From Apostichopus japonicus (taxonomy: Eukaryota; Echinodermata; Holothuroidea; Aspidochirotida; Stichopodidae): DNA of 64,000 nt. The position numbers were made by a program, and so were the translations under genes. The notes under the pieces are model-generated. The model did no database searches and had not been told where the DNA came from. It saw only the letters and a list, made by a program, of their open reading frames with translations. The stretch is from contig NC_092565.1 in the NCBI RefSeq assembly GCF_037975245.1, positions 6,120,999-6,184,998 on the forward strand. The letters run 5' to 3'. Shown here piece by piece: positions 1 to 13,800 of this stretch (positions are counted from its first letter, which is position 1; each line of letters begins with the position of its first letter).

Positions 1-87
1 CTTTTACATTATTGTACCAAATTTGTATTTAAACTGGTGTTGTTTTAATTTTGTTACTATGTTGACTCTTTATTCCCTTTCATTCAG

Positions 88-705
88 ATAACGCTTCGTT
101 ATATGGACGACAAACAAATGGGGAGTCTGGAAGGAAACTGGCCAGAAGGAACCTTAACTCTCGTCAAAGTTGGCCCAACCTTTCCTCTGTGGATTACCAT
201 AACAGTGCAAATTTAAGATCCAACGTCACCGGCATGCGACCAATAACATTTAATCAGGTTCATGGACAAAACATTGTGCGATCTCAAGACGGATTGACCG
301 TGACGCGAGAAGGAAGCTTCTGCAATGCTCTGGTCTTTTCCAGCCGTGCTATACGTCCTCAGGAACCATTCTCTATTAGGCTACAGCAGTGCACGAGGAG
401 GGGATGGAGTGGGGTCCTCAGGTTTGGGTACACCCTGCACTGTCCAGATAGACAGAGATCTTCAACTCTGCCGAAATATGTCTGCCCAGATATGACTGTG
501 AAACCTGGGAATTGGGCAAAAGCTCTTAAAGAAAGCACAGTACACCACCAAGATGTACTCACCTTATTCTTCAATATAAAGGGAGAGGTTTTTCTCAGTG
601 TTAATAGAGGACGGTTCAATCAATTCTTCAACGGCGTGGATGCCACCAAGCCTCTGTGGGCACTAATTGATGTCTATGGTAACACTACAGGTCTGAAAGT
701 TGAAG
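88..705 (+). CDS. NEURL1: Neuralized exon with NHR1 domain
   Basis: The exon lies between a pyrimidine-rich acceptor ending cattcag (81-87) and the donor GAAG|gtaagt at 705/706. It opens with two bases of a split codon and ends with one. The reading frame runs upstream through 189 without a stop, so an initiator near 189 is not real. The N-terminal ~60 residues are Arg/Ser/Asn-rich and probably disordered. The NHR1 domain occupies roughly 240-695 and carries the family-typical CNALVFSSR, LPKYVCPDM, NWAKAL and PLWALIDVYG blocks. Confidence 0.92.
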
Positions 706-3700
706 GTAAGTTCGTGTGTCGGGCTGTAGGGGTTGAACAAAGTTTTCCGGCATATATGGTCGTTACAGTGAACTGATATTGTTAAGGTCATGCCGGTTTA
801 CTGACAAGTTCGGTACTTCGTTCCCAACCTAGCTGTCTCCACATAACTATATACCACTGATTCCTACAGTGACTAGTATAGGGCCGAAGGTAAGTATTGG
901 TCAAAAACCTCTGGGAAGATCAGCGATATGTGGCTCTGTGGGAATCTAATAGTGATTTATTATATATCATAAACCACTGATGTCCTCCACTTTAATCGGA
1001 CTCCCCATACTTTACAGTGACAGACTGGACAGTTTAGGGTTTTTCTAGAAATAGCTGTAGAACATGGATCCATCAGTGCTACATATGGCAATATGGATAC
1101 TGTAATAACTGTATGTGTAACTCTGTCCTTCATCAAACCAAGTGAGACTTGGACTTTACTCAATCCATTAATTGGACTACAGCTGTTACGGTAAACTCTT
1201 TTTTGCAAATAATATCAGTAGTATTATTTGAGTACCTTACAGAGTGATGATACAAAGTAAGGAGTGGTTTTTGAAGGAAGTACTATGCTTTCCTTCCTAG
1301 TTTGTTCTTCATGCTGTAATAGTTTCTAATTACAATTTCCTAGAAATTATAAGCATTTAATGGGATTGGTTAGCATTGAAGGTAATCCTATATGTAGTGA
1401 TTTTGTCAATTCACTGCACATAGAAAAGGTCATATACGTATGCATGTATGTATGCATATATATGCTTGTATGTATGTATGTATGTATGTATGTATGTATG
1501 TATGTATGTATGTATGCTTGTATGCATACATGTGTATGTATATTTGTATGTATGCAAAAAAAACTTAAACTTTGTGCTTCAAAAATTAAAAGCACAGGAA
1601 GAATCTAACTTTATAACATTTGTAACAAAATACAACACCACATGAATGGTAGATTGGGAAGGAGTAGGCAATGGGCGTTGACCCAGATGATTGTCAATTA
1701 GGGGAGAGGGGGGATGAAGTGGCAGTGCTACTGAACTGTTGCCAGTCACTAGGCTGTAGAATGGGAAAGTGAATTTAGTACAGTAGTTGACTGATGTAGG
1801 TAATTATCGTCACTTGTAAATTCCCAACCCAGAGAGTTCTGTACAGAAGTTACAGTCTACATGTATGCAAGTTGGCAAAATTTATACAAAGACTGCACAA
1901 TTGCACTGATAGGTATCTATGGTGTACTTAACCTTTGCTGATAACTAGATATACACAGTATATTAATATACATATATTGACACAAATTTATTAATGCTAA
2001 AACATCTATAACATCTCAAATTATAGTACTAGTTACAGTAACATACTGGCGGTCACTGCAATTATATTGAATCGGCTTGCACTGACCCATCAGACTATGT
2101 AGAGTGAAAGCACATTTACTTCTGCGTAATTCACTTTAAACCAACTCCTACAGTACAGGGTTCTAAATGAAGAGCACTGACCTTTTCCAAAGTCTAAGAG
2201 GAAGCTTTGTTAGCAGGTCGGCCGAATTGGGTCGTTCTGCCTTATTGCTTACAAGTGTGCAGCGTGATACTGACTTTGTTGGTTAATTATTCATTTACTC
2301 ATTCCTGTCAAGTTCTGCAAAGTTCTATTGTATACATGTCAGAAAACTAAACTCATATTTAATAGACCTGTATTATCAGTACAGTAGTGTAAATTGAACA
2401 ACACAGGTCTAATATTGTATTGATTTTTAATATGCTTCCATATATAAGCACAGGGAAATGACAAATAGTAATACAGTGTGCCAAAGTTAACATGTACGTG
2501 TGCAGGAAGTCCTGGAAATCACACACACCAAACAATATATAAACAGTACATGTATGCCATTTGTGCAAGAGTTATGATTATCTTTCCCTCTAAGCAGAAC
2601 ATTTTATAAAAAAAATATATACCAATTATCCAAATATAGGGTACAGGAGAAACGAATGTATTAATAGATGGCCAGTCAGTAGCAACCCCACCAGGTGACC
2701 ATAATGTGTATGGTATGAATAACTAATGCAGTCAACAATGAAAGAGACGAAGTGATATGTGATGTTTAGGCTATATGATATGTGCCTGAAACACTATACA
2801 GAGGAAACCTTTCTAATAGAATGGTTCACTGGCAGATAGAATCAGATATCAATGGTGGGGAGGGGAGGAGGGAGGTGGAGGGCAGGGAAAAGGGTAGAAA
2901 AATGTTGTGAAGAAACTTTTGTTGAGATAAGTAGAGAATTCAATTCACTGTCTGTCCCAAGTGTCCTCTCTGGTTACCGTGAAAAATTAACATGTCTAGA
3001 CACTTTTTGGTAGAAGAAAGAGAAGAAGAGCAATGACATCCCATTAATGATCAGTTTATATTAACCAAATGAGGATAATGCTAGGTTTAGCCGGTAACTC
3101 TAGACACAGTTGCCACGATAGCATGAAAGTGCAGTGGTTACAAAGAGACAGGTGAGTATAAAATTGGTCCAACGAGTTTGAAACATAAAATTGCTCTTTG
3201 ACAGTCTGCTGGATGGATTCACTGTGTAACACTAATTAATTATATGAAACTAATATTATAACAGGAATAACGTCTGACAGAGCTCTTGAAACGTACTGCT
3301 GTGCCCACATATTACGTGTGTCACATATTCTCAACAGATCACATCGCAGACTAGAGAGTCTGTGTAGAATATACTGTACTTACAGTGTTAAAAACGCTAG
3401 CATTGAGGCTCATGAGGTGTCACTGTACTGTAATGATGTAATCTAAACAGTACTATACATTATGCATATATTGGGCCTCACACTGTAGGTGATTTCGTAG
3501 CTCTAGTGTCTTTACTGTTCTAGGCAGTTTGGGAACAATGGCCGTCCTATTTAATAATAGAGTTTAGCTCATTGGAGTGGCCACAGAGCTGTCAGACAAA
3601 GAGCAAAAATTTACGCAGTTAGCTTATAGATACCTGAGTATGGTAAAATCACAAGCTCATTATTATTGAATGGTTGGACAGCTCGTGACGGTCACTCAGT

Positions 3701-6700
3701 GAATTACTGACCGTTATATATGACACATTATATGAGTCACCCTTCCAGTTCCACCGGTCGGTCGTCTGGGCAGTTTCAATTACAGCTCTTCGCAACGAGG
3801 CTTTGATGTAGTCAATGCCGAGACCTGGAAGTTGTCTCTCAAGCATACTCTATAGTTGATGTTAAACTTGGTTCGTTCGGCACTAACGTGGCCTGTCTCG
3901 TTTCTCATTTCAAATAGGTTCACTGTTCAGTCGGTTCAGGCTGGACAGGACTTTATTTTAGTAGTTTACCCTAGTTGTAGAGTATGACAAATAAGTTTGT
4001 TGCCTGATGTTATATCTTTACCCATATATATTTTCTCCTTTAAAGTAGTATTCAAGCCTGTTGAGACTGTTATCGTGTAACATGTGGTTGTATGTACTGT
4101 GTACTGTATATATGTGCAGTATTTTGGAGGAAACAGTAGATTCCTTGCCATACAATAACTCCACACAGTATTTTGGTATGTCCTATGTACAGTAGTATTC
4201 TACAGTATGTATGTACAGTTACCGTTGTGAAGAAAATGGTGCCAAAAATTATAATTTATTAATCTCCTTGAACTATTTAGTAAAGGTACTCACTACATTA
4301 ACCAAAGACTTACAGTATACAGTAGTTAGTAAGAAAAACTAACTTTTGAAATATTTGCCCTAGTCAAGATGAAACACAGGTTTATTCAGTTGTATTGTAC
4401 AGTTTACTCTCACCTAACACAAGGGTGTGTGTGAAGTAGTTTCTTCCATGTATAATTTTAATGTATTCTCTTAACCCTAAAGTGTGTAGTTTTGCACTGC
4501 GAGTCTGTACGTTTTCCCCATAATTAGTTCCAGGAATGGTGTTTAGGGAATTATCGTACAGCAGTGCCTGGGTGTATGAACTTAGAAATCTACTCATTAT
4601 GGAGATCAATTCACGGGCTTAATGTCTTGTTTTAGACAAAATTAGCACAATGAAGAGGCAGGCCGGTTCAGGAACATCATATTCAGCTACTGTACCTGTA
4701 GTCTGCACAGTAAATTTTATACTCAGTACTACAGTACTGTATATATCTGTATATTGCGGTTTGTTAGATGATGCCTTCAAAGTTCAAACTCCTGTAAAGT
4801 TAAAACCTGTGTTTTATTTGAGGTTAGTTAAGTTGACCAAGGTCAATTAGGGTTATAAGGAGAAATGTCTGACTAATGTGTTTTCCATTTCCAATATTCC
4901 TATTAACTTGAATTTACTGTATCACCATATTTTGACCAAACAGTTCCAGAATGTACATTTATCTAGACTGCTGGTAGGTTTTTTTGCAAGATATTTGTGG
5001 ATAAATTTGTTAATTGTTTTAAAACTCTCTGGATTGATTAGCATTTGTTTTAACATTCCAATTTTGTAAAAGGTCAGAATAAATGGAATTAAAAGACCTT
5101 TCACCTCCAGTCCTAAGTTTACATGTCTTTGCTGAGCTCTATAAGTTAATGCTACACACAAATCTGCATTGCACACAAAGTGCTACGTTGCACTCCATTA
5201 CTTACAGTACTAATCTCATTGCAGAAAGCTTGCACAGTACAGTACTGACAATGTACAGTATTAGACTACAGTATCAAGGCTAAGAGGCACTGGGTACTAT
5301 GGAAACATATATATAAAAACAATTGCAAAGTGTTCAGATTTCACTCAGAGTGGATGTTGTCAAAACGTGTTTTTAAAAAATTCTGTAGCCGTAAATTTTT
5401 ACTCGTTGACATTTAAAGTCCTGACTTATGATGAACATTGATGCCGTGATTGATGCCTTGTAACTACTTTTTGTATATACTGTACATGTGTACATACATG
5501 CGTGCATAAGGAAAGGCAGCAAGAATACTACATGAGTGGAGTTTGAATTCATGCCCCACATTCAGTCTTTTTATTTAGTACAGTAGCACACACATGTATT
5601 AACAGTGTACAGCTTGACATTGGATTAGTATTCTAAGTGTGTCAAAGTGTTGACAGTCTCATGCTTTATGCAAGTGTTCCCCTTTTTATTATTCTGAGAA
5701 ATTGTTGTAAGGTTTTTGCTTTAAAAACTGTCAACTTGAAATATTTTTTAGAGTACATAATTGATAGTATCAAGGTGGAAATCTCTTATTAGAAATTCTT
5801 AAAGATATTTTGTTTCCATGCTTTCCTTTAGCCAATCCCACTCCCTCAAGCTCTTACTGTACTTGTCTTGACTCCATTGTAGCACTGAACCCCCCCCCCC
5901 CCCTCCCATTGACCCTCCTCCTCCTCACCTCTGAGGTGATGTGCTTTAACCAGATTAGTGTCAAAGGCAGTGCTATATACCCATCTCCCCCCCCCCCCTC
6001 ACGCCACCCCTCTCCCATATTATAGGAGGGACAAGATAGGTAAGAGAAGAGCCCAGTACTAGTTAATAATATAAAGTTTCAAAGGATAGGAGAATATACA
6101 ATATGTGTAGTACAGTAGAATATACAATTTGTGAAGGGGAATATACAATTTGTGTAGGAGAATATACAAAATGTGTGCATTAAAGTGATGGTAGTTGATT
6201 CTTCACAACTTGTTATTAACAATATCAATTAAAGGTTCACGTTTCACCATGATAGGTGCATAATTATGATCACTAACATAGTTTTAAAGAAAAACTGTTG
6301 TGTTAGCAAATGTTACACTTTTTTTTTAGAATAGAAGATATCGGAGAATATTTGCTTCGAAAGTGATGACATTGTCAAATCGTTTACAGTTAGCTACAGT
6401 TCTGTATGGATGTAAAATTTGTCACGATAATTGCATATTATCACTCCAGGGGCATGTCAAGCAAATAGTTAGCAAGTTTCTCAAATATACATTAAATTTA
6501 GGCATACTGTAAGCAAAAACATTCATAAGTTTCAAACCCCCCCCCCCCCCAAAAAAAAGGGGGACATTTTTGTTTAATGTGCCATATCTAGAAAGTAAAA
6601 CTGCCATACAGCATACTGTTTGAAGGCTATATGGAATAAATGAATGGTATAGTACATACCCTGCATATATTGCACCTTCTACTATACATAATTAATAAAT

Positions 6701-9700
6701 AATACAAATGTCATGAATCCATATTAATACCCCCTACCATTGTGTGATAGCTCAGCAAACAACAGGGTACTGCATTAGGTATATTTTGCCCATGAAATAA
6801 TGTGTGTACACGTGTTCAGGATTTGTCACAGTTCATGATTTTATGTTGGTTTATATGGTCTTGCTCTATGTGCTGTGTGTCATTAAAAGTGTGTGCTCGT
6901 GAAAATTACAGCGTGAAAATCTTTTTACAACTGTTTTATCAGTAGGGGACAGTACTGTATGTGTCACTCACAGTTTGCTAATGGTGGTATTGTACAAATA
7001 CTACAGTATGGTAATATAATGTGTCGAGAATAACATTGAGTACGGTATTTTTACATAATCTAACTGTCAGACATTCTTTGTAAATATTTACTGTACATTC
7101 TATGCTTATTAAAAACAAACACAACTTATATTCTCAATTATGTACAATAACCTTAAAAAATTGAATGATAACAATTAATTGAGTTGTACAGTGCACTTGT
7201 TCAGAACTTTGTAAACAGCATGCTTCTATATAATTAATTAGCTAAAGCTTCAATAGAACAATTGGCTGTATTTAGGTCGACAATAGAGGCAGCCCGGGAT
7301 TGATCCGACCACTGCGTTGTACCGTGAGCATCAAAACAAAGACAATTCCAATAAGAGGTGTGATATTATGAATTATGAGCTGCAGCCCATAGTGTACTTT
7401 ACAGTACTGTAGGTACCCAGATATCACACAGATTGCAAACAGCGTGGCTCAATAACAAAACATAGGTCTGTGCTTTCATTTATAGCTACTGTTTAATATC
7501 AAGCATTCGCAGTGGCGTGAGGGGTGTTTCACACTGCACAGTTTCTGTAGACAGTGTGTGCACTGTGTACTAAACATATAGTAAGGTATCATACAGTTTG
7601 CAAGCTGTACAGGTACACTACAGGGGTCACATGATACACAGTACAGTCTCCAGTGCTTCTATCTGAAATAGAAAAAAATAGCAAATCACAAACTATGAGA
7701 ATTGAGAATGGTCTTCATTAATATCTTTTGTATAAGGTCATTGATGTGGAATTTTATTAATGATTATGTGCTGTTCTAAGAAAGAATGCACATGTACTGT
7801 TGAGCAACCAGTTATCATAAATAAACAATTGGTCTAGTGCCGTTTTAGGGTAGTACATTAGTCAAGTATATTTACATTGCAGAAAGTCATAAATGGTTGA
7901 CAGTTGGCATACAAGTTTATTTATACTGTAGTATGATAACAAATTCTGTAACTTATTTTAAGGAAATGGTACTACTGTACCTCTTGAACATTGAGCAAAC
8001 GTTTATGCTTTTCCAAGATATTTCGTTCCATGTTGATTCAAGATGCTATCAAGGAACCCTCCCCAAACTATCTACCTTGTTTATCATAACAGATCTATGT
8101 ACAGTATGCCCCTCACATGCCACGGAAACATGTCTTTGAAAGGACAGATTAATTCAAAGGTACTGTACTCAATAATTGATTAAGTTGGACCGCAATTATC
8201 ACACCATGAGGCACAAACTTAATGGTTTGCAAAGGAAACAACAAAGCGTATATTTTAGTGTGGAAACTCCCAATTGTTTTTGTACTTACCGTTAAATAAC
8301 TAGACTCAAATTTCAGACAGGTTTTTTGAGTTTCAATTATTTTCAAATGCTAGTCCATACTTACTCTGCTTTAAATCCCATGACAAAGTATTCTAACTCA
8401 TTGGTTTGTTGAGTCAGGTTGGGTTTCAAGTAGTAGGGAAGCAAGACTCCTAAAAGTTAAAATACATGTATGCTTCTACAGGTACTTTGATATTTACTGT
8501 CAGTTAATGACCAAAAATGGGAGTGGACATTTCACTCTGCCATATCCTCACCTTACTGTTAATAAAGATCTGGGATGTATACTGTGAGCTGCAGAAGAAA
8601 CCCAAGTTTATTGATTGGATGAGGATGTACAGAGATGGGTAGTGGAGGATGTGTTATAAGGGGGAGGGGGTGCTTACGGTAGGAATGGATTTTAAGATAG
8701 AAAGGTATCCTCCCAGATTTTTCAATGCTACTGTCCTGAATGTAGTCATATTTCTTTTATTGTTTATGTATGTGTCTTTAAACTGACATTATATGTTACT
8801 TAGCCCTTAACCTAGCTCTGTTATGATCTGTGAGTATATTTTCCTTGCCATTTTCCTTACCTTCCATCACTCTCTGATGTCCTGTTGTATTTTACAGTGG
8901 ACTATGATATCGCCATTCCAAACGAGCGTCAATTGAGAACAGCTTCAGTGGCTCTTACAGAGGGCGGCCTGGATGTGCTATCACCGACTGGGCCCTCGAA
9001 CCCCCCGAGACCCGTCGCCGAAGGCGCCGAGGGACACCCTATCGCCAGTATCCCACCCGTCGTCCCGAGCAGTCTGCCGAGTGGCTACGAGCGTTCCCCG
9101 TTCCACGGTCGAGCCCATGGGCACAACATCATCTTCAGGGAGAACGGCATCATCGCCGAACGTCGGCAAGATTCGTTCTCGGGGGGACTGGTGTTCACCA
9201 GCAGCCCCATACTCATCGGAGAACAGTTCAGCATCAACATAGTCGGCTTGAGTAACAGATACATCGGCAATCTGGGCGTCGGCCTGACGGCTTGTAACCC
9301 CGACGATTTATCGGAGGAGGTGCTGCCGAGTGAGAGCGAGCAGTTGGTAGATCGTCCCGAGTACTGGGTCATCACGAAAGAGCTGAATCTGCCGGAAGAA
9401 GGCGGCGAAATTGGTTTCGTCATCAACGCTGCGGGGGAATTCCACCAGGTTGCGGAAAACGGATCAACGAAGGGTATACTGATGCACGTGGACATCTCGG
9501 TTCAGCTGTGGTTGTTGCTCGACGTTTACGGTGCCACTCGAGCGATACGTTCCAAAGGTAAGCGTCACAACGAAAAAACGATGATATCGTGATTAGGTCT
9601 CGGCGAAAGACATTCAAAAAATGGGGGGGAAAAGTTTTAAATTTTGAAAGCAATTTTGAATAAGTGGATCGTTGGAGCTTGTTCCTTTCTATTGCTTAGA

Positions 9701-10767
9701 GTTTGGCATTGTATGAACAGGTGCCACAATATTATGGAACCATAGTAGACTTTTGAGAGAAAGATGAGGTAGTGTACATGACAATATTATCTGTTGTCTG
9801 ACACCTTAAAGAGATTAGGAATTTGGACTTGAAAGGCATGCAAAAATAAAAATGATAAATTCCATGATATGTGCAATATTTATACATTGAAGAGTCTATA
9901 AATAAGACTAAACTATCAATTATGTATTTGCTAGCAAGGAACAGTCAATAGGTTCAACCTGGTTAGAATTGGCACAAATGCCACTTGGAACAGCTTTTTG
10001 TGTTAGAGATATAGGAGTGCAGTGTCAATGGTTAACCATCCTGTTGCACTTGTCAGTTTTATGGTCTAGATTGAAACCTGCAGTTTACAGTTGAGTGGAC
10101 ACAGGTTAAAGTGATGTTAACTTGTAAATATATATTCAAACCAGATAATCCTTGATATGAACTACTCTAAAGAAAATACAGAAAACCTGCTGCTTGTTGA
10201 AGCAATAATTCACTTCTGTGAAAATAGGACATGTAACTTATACATGTAACATATTCAATCTTTTTTAATGTATGCATAATTTACAATATATATGTCTTTG
10301 AATGTCTGTATGGACTTTTTAACCAAACTCATCTGTCTGGTCTGTCCTTCTCTGTCTTTAAAGGTAAAAAGAGACTACCGGCAAACGTTTTCCAAAATGC
10401 GACGGTTCCGAGGCCGACGATACAAACAGCTCCAAGTGCCTGTGCCCAAGTACACCAACCCCTGGTTGCCACTCCACAGGACGAACCAACCAACCCACCC
10501 ATACCGAAAGCACCCCCGGTCAAGACGGTAGCAGAGGTGTCCACGAGAGGGTCCTCGAAGACTCGCCCCAAGCCCCCCAGGCCGTCGCAGCCTCCCAGAA
10601 AGAGAGACGACGAGTGCAAGATCTGTATGGAGAGATCGGTCAATACCGTCTTTTACAAGTGCGGACACCAGTGTGCCTGTGAGGACTGTGGTTTCAAACT
10701 CAAAAACAAGCAATGCCCTCTATGTCGTGCGGTCATCCATGATGTCATCAAGGTGTATCGTTCGTAA
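88..10767 (+). CDS. NEURL1: Neuralized-like E3 ubiquitin ligase (5' end outside window)
   Basis: Three coding exons join in phase at 88-705, 8898-9557 and 10364-10767 (stop TAA 10765-10767), giving the last ~560 residues of a Neuralized protein. Seen in the sequence: an NHR domain in the first exon (starts near ITFNQVHGQNI, ends ..LIDVYG), a Pro-rich linker and a second NHR in the second exon (PFHGRAHGHNIIF .. LLLDVYG), then a Pro/Lys-rich linker and a C-terminal C3HC4 RING ending IKVYRS. This order and the RING at the extreme C-terminus are diagnostic of Neuralized/NEURL1. Known of the family: a membrane-associated E3 that ubiquitinates Delta/Jagged ligands and drives their endocytosis for Notch activation; NHR domains bind the ligand. 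The acceptor at 87/88 splits a codon, so at least one upstream exon is missing. NEURL1 versus NEURL1B cannot be assigned, since invertebrates usually have one copy. Confidence 0.93.
1439..1553. repeat. (ATGT)n microsatellite
   Basis: Tandem ATGT/TATG units with a few interruptions (GCTTG, GCATAC) sit in the Neuralized intron. The open frames on both strands here (runs of Met-Tyr-Val-Cys or Ile-His-Thr-Tyr) are artefacts of the repeat. Confidence 0.95.
6091..6176. repeat. Short minisatellite, GAATATACAATTTGTG unit
   Basis: Four imperfect copies of a unit of about 20-25 bp built on GAATATACAAtttGTG follow one another, with spacers such as TAGTACAGTA and AAGGG. The repeat lies inside the Neuralized intron. 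Confidence 0.8.
8898..9557 (+). CDS. NEURL1: Neuralized exon with NHR2 domain
   Basis: The acceptor is tattttacag (ending 8897) and the donor is AAAG|gtaagc at 9557/9558; both junctions keep phase with the neighbouring exons. The exon is much richer in GC than its surroundings, especially across the Pro/Ala-rich linker (about 8985-9085). The NHR2 domain spans roughly 9097-9545, with FHGRAHGHNIIF at its start and LWLLLDVYGATRAI at its end. The intron to the final exon is 9558-10363 and shows no further coding sequence. Confidence 0.92.
10364..10767 (+). CDS. NEURL1: Neuralized terminal exon with C3HC4 RING
   Basis: The acceptor tgtctttaaag ends at 10363, and the split Gly codon joins correctly to the NHR2 exon. 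A linker rich in Pro, Thr and Lys leads to the RING at 10615-10725 (CKIC .. CGHQCACEDC .. CPLC), whose eight metal ligands are all present. The tail IHDVIKVYRS ends at TAA 10765-10767, the usual Neuralized C-terminus. Confidence 0.93.
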
Positions 10768-10804
10768 TGTCGGCATGGAGCTATGGCCGAGCAAGCCAGG
10801 TACC

Positions 10805-10810
10805 AATAAA
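10805..10810 (+). terminator. Candidate polyadenylation signal of Neuralized
   Basis: A canonical AATAAA lies 38 bp after the stop codon. It would give a very short 3' UTR. Further signals downstream cannot be excluded without transcript data. Confidence 0.4.
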
Positions 10811-13800
10811 GATACTCCCGGTTTGCAGAGCGATGTTTAATATCGACGAGTGAGGTATAGTCACTTTGACAGTAAAAGAATATGTACAATTGTTCCATAA
10901 ACAAATATATATAGGAGTCTTAAGCATGGCTGTCATCTGCCAATGCTTGGGTGGATTGAATGTCTTAAGTACTTTCAGGGTAAATCTTTGAGGATTCTTT
11001 GTTTTTGTTTGGTTGTCAAAAAAAAAAAAAAAAAAAGTCAAAATAACAAAGGAATGACCGATATGTACACAGTGGTAGTGATGAGTAGGGTTGGTGAACA
11101 GAACAGCAGCTTAAGGTCTGTAAAACCTCCCCCATCAGAGTGGATCATAGGAGGCCTACCAACCAATATGCAAAGTGTTGGAGGGTGATACCAATTTATC
11201 ATTGGTAGGGGTATGTACTTACAAATGCAGTAGTTACAAATACTGTATTCCCTACACAACAGACCTCTCATTTTACTACCCGAAACATATAATTTTGTGG
11301 CTTTGACATAAAATAGTCAATTTCACAATTTCCAGGTGATCATCATAATTCACATTTTTGTACATTTACTTCACCTCTGTGCTTACCTGTCTCCTCGTAA
11401 CCTTTGCATGCTGGATCTACTATGCCTAGAGCAAACCTTTTGGAATTTATAGGAACACTTAATGTTGACTTTAGCAAGCTTGCCATAGTGCATGTCATCT
11501 TTTATAAACATATGACAAAGTAGATCAATTAAACAACCTATGGAGATGAAAAGACTGAAGACTCTTGTTTCGAAAATTTGGGCTACAAAAAGGGTTAGAA
11601 GGTGAGCTACTCATTTGGGGAAGATATCCTTGGGATTGCAGCGTGGAAAGTTTTACCAATTTGAGAGGTTGATAGAAAAGTGCAACTGTAGAAGGGAGAC
11701 CGGCTCTTGAATACACAAACCACTCTTGTGTTTTCTTGTGGTTTCATGCGTGTACAGTAGTACACTAATTTATTCATTGATAAAACAACTTACATTCTAC
11801 TAAAAAAAAAAATTGTATATTAGCTTTCACTTGCAAACATAATAGCAATGTACAGTAGACATCTCCAGAAGTTGTTGAGTTGGCTGGACACTTGCTGAAG
11901 ATAAAGTTTAAGGTTTTATTTCTCTTTCTTCTGCTGAATGAAAAGTTGTACACCTGGTCACTTATTGGTAAAAGGATTATACACTTCGACTTGCTGAAAA
12001 TGTCAAAAAAAATCTTTGTGAGAAGTTAGAAGATGAGTTTGCTCCACTCACAAACCTAATTTGTACAATATTCTGACACTTATTGTTTTACTTATTAATA
12101 TTTTGTTACCTAGGAATATTTCACAGCACTTTTCTTTGGATAACATTTTACAAGTATCTCTCCTCTTTTATTTTCATTTCCACCTCGTTATTTGGCCATG
12201 TTTTGAAAATAATATGAAGAACAACCTCTCAACGAATCATACGTATTCATGATTATGCACAACCGCTCCACTTTTTATGCATGCTGGCATTATGATGCAG
12301 CGCCAGTACAATTAATTCTTTAGGATGGTTTCTGTCCTAATTAGCTTCATATCTAATCTTAAGTTTAATGAATATTCAATGTTCTGACCATTTTATTAAT
12401 AAGTCAGTGATTTAATTATGTAATTTAAGGTTTAGCATTAGATACAGTTGGACTACTTAATATGTGAATGTCCACCGTAATGTAGTCTTTAAGTGTCAGT
12501 CAGAAACTGTTATCTGTGTTCGGATTGTTTGATGCATGTAAGATCATTCAGTGACATGCCCGTGCGAAACATGACAGTGATTCAGGTACAGATAGATAAT
12601 TATGTAAATAATATTGAAACAAATACCTTTAATACTTTGAGTTTATAATGAATTACAATATATATGGTAACGGGGAATGTTTTGGGATGTTACAAATTTC
12701 TCACACAACCACCGGCACCAGATCGTGCTCGGAGCGACGTCTATCATCACTAGCGGGAGCACCAATTGAGCACCAAGTGTCTTACCTCTGGTTGACACAC
12801 CCAATGGGTGTCAGATTGAGTAGAAATAGTGGTGTTTTGCTCTGACTTTGAAGGTTAAACACAGACACAGTTGAAATTGATACAGTGGTTTACTGTGTTG
12901 TACAGTTTTGATGACCTGTTCAGCTTCTACCTTGCAGGCATGTTCACATTCTGTTACTTCATTGCTCGCTCCAGTAGCTCTGGACAGCCTGTGCATTGAA
13001 TTGCTATGCTCAACCTACAGGGTCAGAGTGATGAATCAGAGACCTACGTAGTAGTATCCTACCCCCCTCCCCCACCCGAAAACCCTGCCTTCTCCCACAA
13101 GTCCATCGAATACGTTGATATTTATTTGGCTGATGAGATATACTGTACTGTACTAATCACCCCATCTCCAACTCTCCTCAACGTTAATACTGTGGTTGGT
13201 GCTTGCTCAGAAAGTTCCTTGCCTGGGTCTGTACCTTTAACAGATTAACCAACTTAACAATTTCCCTTTCCTCTGAGTGTACAGCTGTATTGCTTTGACC
13301 TCTTGCTGTTTGCATTTACATAAAATGACAACCTTGTACAACATGTTAGCTTTAATTGTATCAAGAAATATGAGTGGTGTTCCCATGGTTGTAACAGGAG
13401 TGCAGTACAGTGTAGTATATATACAGTATAATAGCAGTACAAAGTGACCATGGTATGTACAGTTTGAATTATAATCAGAAACCATTCAACCCTGAAACCC
13501 TTAATTAATTTTTAAAAACAGATGAGGTTATAATAAATTTAATTGTTGGATACAAGGTTAAAAACAAAAGAAAGTGAAATATTTAGTTAACGTTATTTTT
13601 TTTTACTTCTCCCCCATGTAATAAAGAGATGCAATATTAAATAACTTGTATATATATATATTGCTGTGCTGAAATTATGCTTGGCTTTAATAGTATGATT
13701 TTTGCTATAAAGTGTTATACAATGTCTGTTTATACGTAACAAAACATTTTCAAACTTTGTCATTGTGTGTTGTCTCTGATGCATATTCATTCATAAACTC

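Larger units (their letters stand above)
706..8897 (+). other. Long Neuralized intron (8.2 kb)
   Basis: The intron separates the NHR1 and NHR2 exons (donor gtaagt 706, acceptor tttacag ending 8897). No exon-like ORF of the right phase is seen inside it. It contains an ATGT microsatellite (1439-1553), homopolymer C/G runs (about 5889-5902, 5988-5998 and 6538-6550), a short AATATACAA-type minisatellite (6091-6176), and many copies of TACAGTA/TACTGTA. Confidence 0.85.

Noticed and set aside
12697-12850. GC-richer patch with open frame
   Set aside because: Looked like a possible exon or SINE, but there are no splice sites in phase, no tRNA boxes and no second copy in the window.
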